From Methanobrevibacter oralis (GTDB lineage: Archaea; Methanobacteriota; Methanobacteria; Methanobacteriales; Methanobacteriaceae): DNA of 60,396 nt. Below the pieces are notes generated by a model that searched no databases, was not told the origin of the DNA, and worked only from the letters and a program-made list of their open reading frames with translations. Below, one piece after another: positions 46,646-55,790 of this stretch (position 1 is the first letter of the stretch; each line of letters starts with the position of its first letter). A program made the translations under genes and the position numbers. The stretch is from assembly GCF_001639275.1 (NCBI RefSeq), contig NZ_LWMU01000125.1, positions 1-60,396 of the forward strand, written 5' to 3'.

Positions 46646-47644
46646 ATGGTAAAAGTATCTATTATAATTCCTGTTTACAATCCAGGGAAATTATTTGAAA
46701 AATGCATAGATTCTGCATTAAATCAAACATTGAAAGATATTGAAGTGATTTGCATTAATGATGGTTCTATTGATGGTTCAATAGATATTTTAAATGAAAA
46801 TACAGATTTCAGATTGAAAATATTTAATCAAAAAAATCAAGGTGCTGGAAAAGCTAGAAACAAAGGCATTGATGAAGCAAGTGGAGAATTTATAATTTTT
46901 TTAGATGCTGATGATTGGATTGAAAATGATATGTGTGAAAAATTATATTCTCATGCCAAGAGATTAAATTGTGACTTAGTTCTTTTTGATACAATATGGT
47001 ACTTTAAGAATAATAAAAAAAATCATGTCCAATATTTTAATGAAAATATAGTGGAAAAGGATTTCATATTTAATCATGATTTCGTTAAAGATAAAATAGT
47101 AAATCCCAATTTAGGAGTAATCTGGTCTAAATTTTATAAAACATCCCTTATTAAAGAAAATAAAATCAGATTTTCAACTTACAAAATATATAATGATGTC
47201 GTGTTTCATTTTAAAAGCATGCTTAAAGCTGAAAGAATTTCATATTACTCTGAAACTTTTTACCACTACACAAAAACTAATCAAGCATCCCTTCAAAATT
47301 CATTTAGATGGGGCAAATATGAATCCCTTTGGTTTTATGTAATGCTTGAAATAAGAGATTTTTTAGAAGAAAATAATTTAATAGAAGATTTTAAAGATGA
47401 ATTTGTTAATTATTCAATGAAAAGCTTTAAAAATAAATTAGACTGGACTCAAAAAGATTATCAGGAAGAGTATTTTTCTAAAATTAAATTTTTTTATGAA
47501 ACAATGAATTTAAAAAATAATGATTTAAACAAATTACCTTTTGATTATTATACATTTTATATTCATGTGATAAATTGCAATGATTATGAAGAATTTAAAC
47601 AAATGCAAGATGTATTTGATGGAAAGAAAATGGTGAAAACATGA
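46646..47644 (+). CDS. GT2 glycosyltransferase
   Basis: A 332-residue inverting GT-A enzyme of the WcaA type. VSIIIPVYNPGKLFEKCIDSALNQT at the start, ICINDGSIDGSIDIL, NQGAGKARNKGIDEASGEFIIFLDADDW with the DxD near residue 92. A C-terminal helical part (about 220-320) is lineage-specific. No strong ribosome binding site; spacing of nine bases from the upstream stop. Its stop overlaps the next ATG. It sits between two paralogous acyltransferases, consistent with making a decorated oligosaccharide unit. Confidence 0.9.
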   Translation: MVKVSIIIPVYNPGKLFEKCIDSALNQTLKDIEVICINDGSIDGSIDILNENTDFRLKIFNQKNQGAGKARNKGIDEASGEFIIFLDADDWIENDMCEKLYSHAKRLNCDLVLFDTIWYFKNNKKNHVQYFNENIVEKDFIFNHDFVKDKIVNPNLGVIWSKFYKTSLIKENKIRFSTYKIYNDVVFHFKSMLKAERISYYSETFYHYTKTNQASLQNSFRWGKYESLWFYVMLEIRDFLEENNLIEDFKDEFVNYSMKSFKNKLDWTQKDYQEEYFSKIKFFYETMNLKNNDLNKLPFDYYTFYIHVINCNDYEEFKQMQDVFDGKKMVKT

Positions 47645-48720
47645 ATATAACAAACAAAAACCAACTTTTAGAATTAAAAAATAATAAATTCATTGGAAAA
47701 CCTCCTGAACTAATAAATAGTTCTATTAATTTTACTGGTGAAAATAACATTCTAGTATGTGAGGAAAATGTTGTTCTAAAAAACTCTAGAATTGATTTTA
47801 ATCTAAATAATTCCATTTTATACTTATCAAGTAATTCTTACGAATACTTAATGAATATTTCACTTCACAACAATAATGTTTGTTTTATTGGAAAAAACAA
47901 TTATTTTAATGGATTGACAACTATTGTACTTTCTGAAGAAAAAAATCTAACTGTCGGTTCAGATTGCTTGCTTTCATATAATGTAATATTTAGAGTTGCA
48001 GATCCCCATTTAATTTATGATACTAAAACAAAAAAAAGATTAAACTATACTAAAAGCATACACATTGGAGACCATGTCTGGATTGGTCAAAATGCTAAGA
48101 TTTTTAAAGGATGTGACATTGGGTCGGGCTCAATAATTGGTGCAGGTTCTATCTTAACTAATAAAAAAATACCTTCAAACACTGCATATGCAGGAAATCC
48201 TGCAAAATTAATAAAAAAGAACGTGTTTTGGCAGGGATATTCTGTTCATGGATGGGACAGTAAAAAAACTGTGTCAATGGCAAAATACTCTATTGATGAA
48301 TTTAATTATGCAAAAAATGAAGAAACTCTGAATTTTGAATTAATAGAAGATAGTCTGAATGCTTGTGATTCTCCTGAAGATGTATTAAAATACATTGAAA
48401 ATAATTTAATAGGTGATTCTAAAAATAGATTCTTCATTAATGAAAATAAAACCTCAGTTAGTCCTGAAGAGAAACTTGAACAAAATAAAAAGTATATGGA
48501 GAATTTAGAAAATAAATTAAGTAAAAATATGGAAGAAATAGTTGAAATTAAAGCTGAGTTAAAAGAAATAAAACAAATCATAACCACATTAAAAACAAGC
48601 AATGAAAAAATTAAAGAAGAAAATAAATACTTAAAACAAAGCAATATCAGATTAAGTAAACAATTAAAAAATCTTGAAAAAAATAAAATAGAAAGAATGA
48701 AAAACTTTTTTATAAAATAA
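47641..48720 (+). CDS. Left-handed beta-helix acyltransferase with a C-terminal coiled coil, copy 2
   Basis: A 359-residue paralogue of the 45830 gene. The beta-helix has the same core IHIGDHVWIGQNAKIFKGCDIGSGSIIGAGSILTN and end AYAGNPAKLIKKNVFW. The extra 110 C-terminal residues (about 275-355) form a long coiled coil (KKYMENLENKLSKNMEEIVEIKAELKEIKQIITTL and so on). GGTG lies just before the ATG, and ATGA overlaps the upstream stop. The coiled coil suggests complex formation with other island enzymes that carry similar tails. Confidence 0.88.
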   Translation: MNITNKNQLLELKNNKFIGKPPELINSSINFTGENNILVCEENVVLKNSRIDFNLNNSILYLSSNSYEYLMNISLHNNNVCFIGKNNYFNGLTTIVLSEEKNLTVGSDCLLSYNVIFRVADPHLIYDTKTKKRLNYTKSIHIGDHVWIGQNAKIFKGCDIGSGSIIGAGSILTNKKIPSNTAYAGNPAKLIKKNVFWQGYSVHGWDSKKTVSMAKYSIDEFNYAKNEETLNFELIEDSLNACDSPEDVLKYIENNLIGDSKNRFFINENKTSVSPEEKLEQNKKYMENLENKLSKNMEEIVEIKAELKEIKQIITTLKTSNEKIKEENKYLKQSNIRLSKQLKNLEKNKIERMKNFFIK

Positions 48721-48753
48721 ATTTATAATAAATAGTAGTAATTAGGTGAATAA

Positions 48754-49332
48754 ATGCACGAAAGTTCATATTTATCAATGGAAAAATTTAAAAATCAATA
48801 CCTCGATAAATCAACCAATTTAAAAATTTTAGATGTTGGTTCTTACGACTCCAATAATCCCCCATACAATTATGGATTGCTTTTTAAAGAAAAAAATTGG
48901 AAATATTGGGGCATGGATATTAAAAAAGGATCAAATGTAGATATCGTTGTTAAAGATATTTATAACTGGGTAGAGATAGAAAATGAATCCTATGATATTG
49001 TAATCTCTGGACAAGCTTTTGAACACATGGATTACTTTTGGAAGGCTGCAGAAGAAATGACCAGAATACTTAAACCTAATGGTTACCTCTGCATTATTGT
49101 TCCAAGTGCGGGTCCCGTTCATAGAAATCCAGTAGATTGTTATAGATTTAAAGAAGATGGAATGAAAGCTATTGCCAAATATGTTAAACTAAACATGTTA
49201 GAAGTATACATGAATCATGATAATCAATGGCATGACTGTGTTTTAGTAGCTAGAAAAGATGAAAAAAATCTTGAAGATAGAATAAATAATCTAGAAAATA
49301 AGATAGACTTGATTTTAAAAAAATTAGAATAA
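48754..49332 (+). CDS. Class I SAM-dependent methyltransferase, copy 1
   Basis: A 192-residue methyltransferase: LKILDVGSYDSNN (about 24-36) is the SAM loop, WGMDIKKGSNVDIVV the acidic strand, YDIVISGQAFEHMDYFWKAAEEMTRILKPNGYLCIIVPSAG the methyltransferase-11-type core. The C-terminal 22 residues (NLEDRINNLENKIDLILKKL) are a short leucine-heptad coiled coil. AGGTGA precedes the ATG. A close paralogue starts 14 bases after its stop. The product methylates an unknown acceptor, likely a sugar. Confidence 0.88.
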   Translation: MHESSYLSMEKFKNQYLDKSTNLKILDVGSYDSNNPPYNYGLLFKEKNWKYWGMDIKKGSNVDIVVKDIYNWVEIENESYDIVISGQAFEHMDYFWKAAEEMTRILKPNGYLCIIVPSAGPVHRNPVDCYRFKEDGMKAIAKYVKLNMLEVYMNHDNQWHDCVLVARKDEKNLEDRINNLENKIDLILKKLE

Positions 49333-49345
49333 AAAGGTGTATAAA

Positions 49346-49954
49346 ATGCATAAAACAACCCACAATAAAATGAAATGGTTTAAAGACACATACTTAAATA
49401 AAAACGAATCCCTAGAAATTTTAGATGTTGGATCACTTGATACAAGTGGTAAAAACTTTAATTACAAATCAATTTTTAATGAAAATAATTGGAATTATAC
49501 TGGACTTGACTTCCAAAACGGAAAAAATGTAGACATTTTAGTTGATGATATTTACAACTGGTTTGAAATTGAAGATAACTCATATGATGTTATAATTTCA
49601 GGACAATTATTTGAACATTTAGAATACTTCTGGTTAGCAATGGGCGAAATAGAGAGAGTTTTAAAACCGGGAGGATATTGTTGCATTATTGCTCCAAGTG
49701 GTGGGAACAAACATGGTGCTGCAGATACTGACTGTTACAGGTTTAATGAAGATGGAATGAAAGCTATTGCAAATTATGTCGATTTTGAAGTTCTTCACAT
49801 TTCAACTAATAAAGATAAAGAAGCACATCCTTGGTGTGATACTTGTTTAGTTGCTAAAAAAGAAGGTATTAATGCCAATACCGAAGAAATAGAACAAAGG
49901 ATTAATAATTTAGAAGACAAATTAGATTTGATTCTAAATAAATTGAATAAATGA
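49346..49954 (+). CDS. Class I SAM-dependent methyltransferase, copy 2
   Basis: A 203-residue tandem duplicate of the gene before it: LEILDVGSLDTSGK, YTGLDFQNGKNVDILVDDIYNWFEIEDNSYDVIISGQLFEHL, and PSGGNKHGAADTDCYRFNEDGM. It carries a histidine/aspartate insertion (KHGAADTD) that the first copy has as VHRNPVD. The C-terminal heptad tail (EQRINNLEDKLDLILNKL) is nearly the same as in copy 1. The start was set at ATG 49346, six bases after GGTG; the frame is open three codons further to a GTG inside that site. It is the last gene of the eight-gene operon. Confidence 0.88.
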   Translation: MHKTTHNKMKWFKDTYLNKNESLEILDVGSLDTSGKNFNYKSIFNENNWNYTGLDFQNGKNVDILVDDIYNWFEIEDNSYDVIISGQLFEHLEYFWLAMGEIERVLKPGGYCCIIAPSGGNKHGAADTDCYRFNEDGMKAIANYVDFEVLHISTNKDKEAHPWCDTCLVAKKEGINANTEEIEQRINNLEDKLDLILNKLNK

Positions 49955-49974
49955 TTCCATCTAATTTTTGATAT

Positions 49975-50780
49975 TATTTTTTAAATGTGGATTTCCCCAT
50001 CCACATATGCTTCACAAGTTCAATAATTTAGTTTTAGCATAAATCTTTTTAAAGGTCCTTGTTCTATTTTCATTGTCTTTTTTATGTGTTTTGGAAATAC
50101 TTTTTGGAATATATTTTCGATTTTATTATTTGTCGATGAAATATTGTTATTTTTAAGGTGCGTCGTTAATTTTTTAAAGTATGGAATGATGAATTTCCAA
50201 AGAACTTTTGCAATAAACTTATTTTCAGGATATTTTTTATTGATTAACTCGTTTTTTAGTTTTTTAGCTATATCTAGGCTTTTTACATCTAATATTTTGA
50301 AAATATCTTGTTTTAGTTTAATTAATTCATTAATTTTTCATCATTGAAGTTATTTTTATCAAAAATAATCCTTATAAATACTTTTAATTTATGTTTATGT
50401 TTTTTACATGGAATTTGCAGAAATGGGGTTTTACTTTTAATTTATCAATAGCTTCTCGATATTCGTGTTTTAAATCATGTCCCCCTTGAAAATTTGTCAT
50501 AATTTCTTAAAGATTCCTTTAAAAATCGATGAATAGTCTCTGAATCTTCTGATTCGACTAATTTAACCAAAACAAGGGTATTTAATTTAACATCGAATAA
50601 TGCTAGAATATAGTTATAAAAACCATTAATTTTAATTCAAAGACTGTCAAACAAGTAATATCTGGGATAAGACCAATTTTTATCATCAAAGACATAACCA
50701 GAGTTTAATAAAATGTTTTCTACACTTTGATGTGATATTTCAATAAGTTTAAGTCATATAGACTTCATATTATTATATAA
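49975..50780 (-). pseudogene. Decayed ISM1-like transposase gene
   Basis: The minus strand from 50780 to 49980 encodes transposase fragments in several frames: ISHQSVENILLNSGYVFDD, FYNYILALFDVKLNTLVLVKLVESEDSETIHRFLKES, HDLKHEYREAIDKLKVKPHFCKF, and STNNKIENIFQKVFPKHIKKTMK. The order is that of a DDE transposase (catalytic region, then the KIEN.F.K motif near the end). At least five stops and shifts make it inactive. The last fragment is homologous to relics at 2105-2345 and 59868-60070. Bases 50781-50915 hold no gene; a possible element end, GGGCTCTTTCAAAACT (complement of 50901-50916), touches the stop of the next gene. Confidence 0.7.
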
Positions 50781-50915
50781 AGCTTTTATATATTAATTTA
50801 AGTTGATATAAATAATTTACTACTTTTAAATTAAAAATAAATAATAAATAGTGGAGAAATTTTTCTCGTCTCAAAAATCACGAAAAATTCAAATAATCCA
50901 AGTTTTGAAAGAGCC

Positions 50916-52079
50916 CTAATTTTTAAAAAATTTTCTTATTTTTCTAAGAGGGGATGTTAATCTCCAACTATTGGATTTTTTAAATGTTGTAATTTCATTA
51001 TTTAATTTACTATTTTCTTGTTTAAGAACAAGAACTTCATTTTCCATTTTTTTAATTTCTTTTTTTAAATTATTTAATGAATTTAAATTATCAAAATTAG
51101 AAATTCTTAAAATAAATTCTTCATAATCTTTTGCAATCAAACATGTTCGAAAAATTAATTTATTTCTTTGGTTTAAAACATTTAAATAATCCTCATAAAG
51201 CCCCTCAGAAACAACAAGATTATAATCTTCTTGTAATTTATCAAAAAATTCTTTTTTAAATTCTGGCTTAATATTTGAAAAACGAAGATAAGTTAGATCA
51301 ACCTTACGATTATATAATATTTCTTTATATTTATCAAAAGCACCATAATATTTAAATTTATCTAATATTAAATTGCTTATTGTTATAGAATCCATAAAAT
51401 GTTTGTTGCCATTTGTTGTTGATGAATGATCATGCCATCTACGTGTGAAAAAGTACTTTTTATAAAAAGCTATTCTATTTGAATTAAAAAGAACATCCCA
51501 AAAAAAAATATTATCATCAAAAATAAGTCCTTCAGGAAATTTAGCTCCAATGCTTTTAATAAAATTATTATTATATAATTTACTCCAAGGAGTTACTGAA
51601 ATTCTAAAAATAAAAATTCCTAAATCTTTATAATTTACAACAGAATCTCCTATAATATCTGCAACAATATCCATGCTATAAAAATCAGATTTATAATATT
51701 TACCAGAACTTTGATCGAAATTAATTGACTGAAAAATAACAAAATCTGCATCTTTTTCTTTAGCATATTCATAAGTTTCTTTAAGAGTATTTAACTCTAT
51801 GATATCATCAGAATCCATTAGGTATAAGTATTCACCACTTGTAAGCTCAATACCTTTATTAGTGGCTACAGCATGACCTTTATTTTCTTGAGATATGATA
51901 GTTATCCTTTTATCATGTTTAGCATAACGATTAAGAATATCTAAAGAATTATCTGTAGATCCATCATTAACACAGATAATTTCAATATCTTCTAAAGTTT
52001 GATTAACAATACTATCTAAACATTCTTCTAAATATTTTTCAACATTGTATACTGGAACTACAACTGAAACTTTAACCAA
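50916..52079 (-). CDS. GT2 glycosyltransferase with C-terminal coiled coil
   Basis: A 387-residue GT-A enzyme: VSVVVPVYNVEKYLEECLDSIVNQT, IICVNDGSTDNSLDIL, NKGHAVATNKGIELTSGEYLYLMDSDD with the DxD. The C-terminus (about 335-385) is a coiled coil followed by a basic end (SPLRKIRKFFKN), a form common in polysaccharide-assembly GT2 enzymes. The start is TTG at 52079 after GGGGTGG; a TTG five codons up lies inside that site and is less likely. Stop codon TAG is directly followed by a candidate transposon end. Together with the next gene it forms a minus-strand pair. Confidence 0.88.
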   Translation of the reverse strand: MVKVSVVVPVYNVEKYLEECLDSIVNQTLEDIEIICVNDGSTDNSLDILNRYAKHDKRITIISQENKGHAVATNKGIELTSGEYLYLMDSDDIIELNTLKETYEYAKEKDADFVIFQSINFDQSSGKYYKSDFYSMDIVADIIGDSVVNYKDLGIFIFRISVTPWSKLYNNNFIKSIGAKFPEGLIFDDNIFFWDVLFNSNRIAFYKKYFFTRRWHDHSSTTNGNKHFMDSITISNLILDKFKYYGAFDKYKEILYNRKVDLTYLRFSNIKPEFKKEFFDKLQEDYNLVVSEGLYEDYLNVLNQRNKLIFRTCLIAKDYEEFILRISNFDNLNSLNNLKKEIKKMENEVLVLKQENSKLNNEITTFKKSNSWRLTSPLRKIRKFFKN

Positions 52080-52159
52080 ATTAATCCACCCCAAAAAACT
52101 ACTTTAAATTTTAACAAAAATAGGAAATATTATTAATAATAAAATAAAATTCCAATTAT

Positions 52160-53386
52160 TTATATATAATTTTTATTTAAATTTTTACTTTGAATTTTAT
52201 CTTCAATTATCTTTTTTAATGTTTCTTGAATACTAAAAATATTATCTATATATGAAAGATATTTCGTATCTATACCAACCATTTGACTACCATATTCACA
52301 TATTCTCCAAATATCTGTCCCACTACCCAAATAATCACTTATTTTTGATGGTACAAATGGATTTATTTTAAAATTTCCTTTAGATCTTAAATCATTGACA
52401 ATCAAACAATCAAATTTTGTAGTTAAATTTAAAAACTCAAAAAAGGATAAAAATGGATTAACAATAACATTGTCTTTTATAGGTGTACAATTTATAATAT
52501 TTTGAAATTCATTTGGATTTTGAACAAATAAATGAATAATAGTTTTTTCTTGTAAATTTTTATCAAGAGCATAAAACGATGAAAATACATCATATATATG
52601 CCTTAAATCAAAAAATTTACCAAAATATGCAATATTAACTTTTTTATTATCAATTTTATCATAATTAGCTTCTTTTAAATAATACCAATCCGAATTTGGA
52701 ATAGGATGAGGAGATATAACTGATTTTTTTCGTATATTTTTTTTTACTTCTTCTACTTGGAGTGTATTTAACATTAAATCCATTTCATTTTGATTTGTGA
52801 AAATAATTTTATCAGCGAATAAAAAAGGAATATATTCACTATAAAAAATAAAATTATCATTATTCACTACAGGATATTTATTTTCTTCAATAATTCTATT
52901 TATTTTATCCATATCTTCTTTATCAATTTGAATATAAGTTGTTTCACCTCTTGAATTTATCATAAGTGGGTCTGAAAATTCTGCTGTCCACTTCACTTTT
53001 GGATTTTTTACTTTGTATGCAAATGCTAAAAAATGTGACATTGGCATCATTGATCTACTATAAACTTCTTCATATTCTCCATTTTTTTTACATATTTTAT
53101 TTATTTCTTCCATACCTTCTTTCATAAAAGTTTTAGTGTTTTCCCATTTCCACAAATATGAAATATCTAAAAGAATATCATTATTTATTAGCTTTTTAAC
53201 AATTTTATAAAAATAATCATCAATAGGATAATCCATTTTATTATGTATAACATCAAATTCTTTACCATGTTCCAATAGTCTTTTTGCAGCAACATTACTA
53301 CTTGTATCATTATACGGTAGAAAATTAAATGCACAAACTAATTTTTTACTTTTTTTATTATTTATCTCCCTTTTTACCACAACCAT
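52160..53386 (-). CDS. GT-B-like glycosyltransferase (GT4-type) of unknown specificity
   Basis: A 408-residue protein with features of a GT-B glycosyltransferase. An N-terminal part (LVCAFNFLPYNDTSSNVAAKRLLEHGKEF, then EVYSRSMMPMSHFLAFAYKVKNPKVKWTAEFSDP) resembles the start of GT4 enzymes. The C-terminal Rossmann part has NIAYFGKFFDLRHIYDVFSSF and the donor-site region NPFVPSKISDYLGSGTDIW, where Glu of GT4 is replaced. It is a weak family match, so specificity and even activity are uncertain. GGAGGAAAATT precedes the ATG. It is the first gene of a two-gene minus-strand unit with a GT2 gene. Confidence 0.65.
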   Translation of the reverse strand: MVVVKREINNKKSKKLVCAFNFLPYNDTSSNVAAKRLLEHGKEFDVIHNKMDYPIDDYFYKIVKKLINNDILLDISYLWKWENTKTFMKEGMEEINKICKKNGEYEEVYSRSMMPMSHFLAFAYKVKNPKVKWTAEFSDPLMINSRGETTYIQIDKEDMDKINRIIEENKYPVVNNDNFIFYSEYIPFLFADKIIFTNQNEMDLMLNTLQVEEVKKNIRKKSVISPHPIPNSDWYYLKEANYDKIDNKKVNIAYFGKFFDLRHIYDVFSSFYALDKNLQEKTIIHLFVQNPNEFQNIINCTPIKDNVIVNPFLSFFEFLNLTTKFDCLIVNDLRSKGNFKINPFVPSKISDYLGSGTDIWRICEYGSQMVGIDTKYLSYIDNIFSIQETLKKIIEDKIQSKNLNKNYI

Positions 53387-53711
53387 AATTTTCCTCCATC
53401 GTTTAATTAATCTTTTAAAAATCTAAAATAGATTTTAATCAATTATAATAATTATTAATTAAATCCTATAATAATCGTCACTTTTAAAAAATTTGAGTGA
53501 TGAATAATTTGATTGAATTATGCATTAAATTTTTCAGAATAATGGATATAATAGCTTAAATTATAAAACTAAAATCACATATACTAAAAAAAGTTTTTAG
53601 TAGAAAACTTGTTTAATTGAAATCACCCATGTTTTTGAAAGTTACTAACATTTTTATATACTATTATATATAAATTAAAATATATAAATATTGTATTAAA
53701 TTAGAATATAA
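53387..53711. promoter_or_regulatory. AT-rich divergent gap with TATA-like runs
   Basis: The region between the GT4-like gene and the rightward genes. TATA-like runs (TTTTTATATACTATTATATA, about 53651-53670) lie here. I see no gene, hairpin with a stable stem or repeat. Confidence 0.3.
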
Positions 53712-54322
53712 GATGTTTTTAAAAATTTAAAAGATAATTTATACTTTGAACAATTAACATATTATCAAACTGTAAATATCAAGAATGAAATTTTAATAAA
53801 AACTTTTGCAAAAAATTATCTAAGTTTTTGAAACATCATGATATTTCAAAGTTAAAATATGAATATTCAGGTAATTTTATGATTGAGAATACTGATAAAA
53901 TTAAAAAAAATAATGAAATTTATAAAAAAATAAATAATTCAATTGAGGATTTAGATAAATTATTAAAATTTTATACAACTGATATTTCTCTAGATAAGTT
54001 AGATAAACAATTAGAATTTTATAATAAAACATTAAATCAATTCGAAAAATTAAATCATACTCAAACAATTTTGATAAATAGACTAAAAAATGATAATAAA
54101 AAATTAAAAGCTAAAAATGAATCTTTAATAAAAAATAATAATGTAGTTGAAAAAGTTATTACAAAACCACTTAGAAATAATATTCAACCACCCCAATTTA
54201 CAATAGATCAATTCTTATATCTTAAAAAAAATTATGCTAAAATATTAAATGAAAATAAAGTACTTAAAGAAAAACTTAATGATAAAAATAATAATCTTCT
54301 TAAGCGAATTTTAAAAAAGTAA
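53712..54322 (+). pseudogene. Coiled-coil protein, probably the 3' remnant of a glycosyltransferase-like gene
   Basis: Two overlapping frames. Frame 1 (53712-53831) is open for 39 codons (DVFKNLKDNLYFEQLTYYQT...NYLS) and ends in a TGA. The next frame starts at TTG 53828 and runs to 54322, 164 codons; it can also start at ATG 53879 after AGGT. It is a coiled coil (IEDLDKLLKF..., LDKQLEFYNKTLNQFEKL) with a basic end RILKK like the tails of neighbouring glycosyltransferases. A one-base shift near a T5 run would join them. A real short coiled-coil protein from 53879 is the alternative. No catalytic domain remains. Confidence 0.45.
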
Positions 54323-54488
54323 TTTCTATATGTGAATATATTATTTAGGTTATAAAATTACAAAAAATTAAACTTATTAAATGATAAAAAAAAGCAATAG
54401 TTTGAAAATATGATGAAATTGAGTATTTAAAATCATTTTAAAAAAAAAATGATAAAATTTATATTAAAAAAATAATTAGGTGACAAAA

Positions 54489-55745
54489 TTGGATATATGT
54501 GTCATTGGTCAAGGATATATTGGATTACCTACAGCTGCATTGTTCGCGAAAAATAGATGTAATGTTGTAGGAGTTGATGTTAAAAAAGAAATGATTAATA
54601 ATTTGAATAAAGGAATTGTTCACATTGAAGAGGATGGAATATCTGAAATTATTTCTAATGCTATTAACGAAAAAAAATATATTGCAAAATTAAAACCCTC
54701 AGAAGCTGATGTTTTTATCATAACAGTGCCTACACCATATAAAATTGAAAATTTAAGTTGTGATTTAAGTTTTGTTATTGATGCTTGCAATTCCATTTTA
54801 GAATTTGTTAAAAAAGGGAATGTAATTATTATTGAATCAACAATGACTCCAGGGTCTATGGAAAAAATTATTAAACCTATTTTTCAAGAAAAAGGTTTTG
54901 AAATTGGAAAAGATTTATTCCTTGCACACTGCCCAGAAAGAGTATTGCCGGGAAAAATAATGCATGAACTTGTTAATAACAATAGAATTATTGGAGGTAT
55001 AACAAAAAATTGTGCTGACAAAGCAGCTAAAGTTTATAGTATTTTTGTTAAAGGTCAAATAATGAAAACAGAAGCAAAAACTGCAGAATTATCAAAATGT
55101 ATGGAAAATACTTTCCGAGATATTAATATTGCCATTGCTAACGAACTTACAAAAATATGTGCTGAAATTGATATTAATGTACTTGAGGTTATTAAACTTG
55201 CAAACCAACATCCTCGTGTGAATATTTTAAATCCAGGACCTGGTGTAGGAGGGCATTGTCTCGCAATTGATCCCTATTTTATTTATTCAAAAACACCTGA
55301 AACAGCTAAAATAATCAAATTAGCAAGAGATACAAATAAAAGTATGCCTGATTTTATAGTTAAATATGCCAATAAAATTGTTAAACATTATAGTAATTCT
55401 GAAAAGATTAAAATCGCAATTTTTGGAATTTCATATAAAGGAAACACTTCTGATACTCGAGAAAGTCCATCATTTGAAATCATATCTAAACTTAAAGAAT
55501 ATAAATATGACCTCGAAATATATGATCCGCATATTGAAAAAAAGGAATACACAAATATAAAGAATACACTGGCTAATGCATCATTATGTTTAATTTTAAC
55601 TGATCATGACGAGTTTGAAAATTTAGATTTTAATTTATTAATTAAAAATATGAAAACACCCATTATATTTGATACTAAAAATATTATAAAAAATGTACCT
55701 GACAAGATTAAATTATATAATTTAGGAAATATTTCAAAAATTTAA
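54489..55745 (+). CDS. wecC: UDP-N-acetyl-D-mannosamine dehydrogenase-type nucleotide-sugar dehydrogenase
   Basis: Oxidises C6 of a UDP-amino sugar twice, to a uronic acid, using NAD; UDP-ManNAc is the usual substrate of this branch. In 418 residues: ICVIGQGYIGLPTAALFAK (Rossmann, from residue 3), VPTPYK, ESTMTPGSMEKIIKP, HCPERVLPGKIMHELVNNNRIIGG, AELSKCMENTFRDINIAIANEL, and the catalytic cysteine in GPGVGGHCLAIDP. The start is TTG 54489, five bases after AGGTGA; a GTG at 54480 overlaps that site. It supplies a uronic-acid donor for the island's glycosyltransferases. Confidence 0.93.
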   Translation: MDICVIGQGYIGLPTAALFAKNRCNVVGVDVKKEMINNLNKGIVHIEEDGISEIISNAINEKKYIAKLKPSEADVFIITVPTPYKIENLSCDLSFVIDACNSILEFVKKGNVIIIESTMTPGSMEKIIKPIFQEKGFEIGKDLFLAHCPERVLPGKIMHELVNNNRIIGGITKNCADKAAKVYSIFVKGQIMKTEAKTAELSKCMENTFRDINIAIANELTKICAEIDINVLEVIKLANQHPRVNILNPGPGVGGHCLAIDPYFIYSKTPETAKIIKLARDTNKSMPDFIVKYANKIVKHYSNSEKIKIAIFGISYKGNTSDTRESPSFEIISKLKEYKYDLEIYDPHIEKKEYTNIKNTLANASLCLILTDHDEFENLDFNLLIKNMKTPIIFDTKNIIKNVPDKIKLYNLGNISKI

Positions 55746-55790
55746 TATAATTGATTAATATGTTAATAATATTTGCTTTAAGATGATAAC

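Noticed and set aside
50084-50347. Plus-strand open frame of 87 codons in the 50 kb gap
   Set aside because: It is the antisense of the decayed transposase, which shows recognisable protein fragments on the minus strand.
54480-54488. GTG start for the nucleotide-sugar dehydrogenase
   Set aside because: The GTG is part of the AGGTGA ribosome binding site; TTG 54489 is five bases beyond it and begins the conserved MDICVIGQGYIG.
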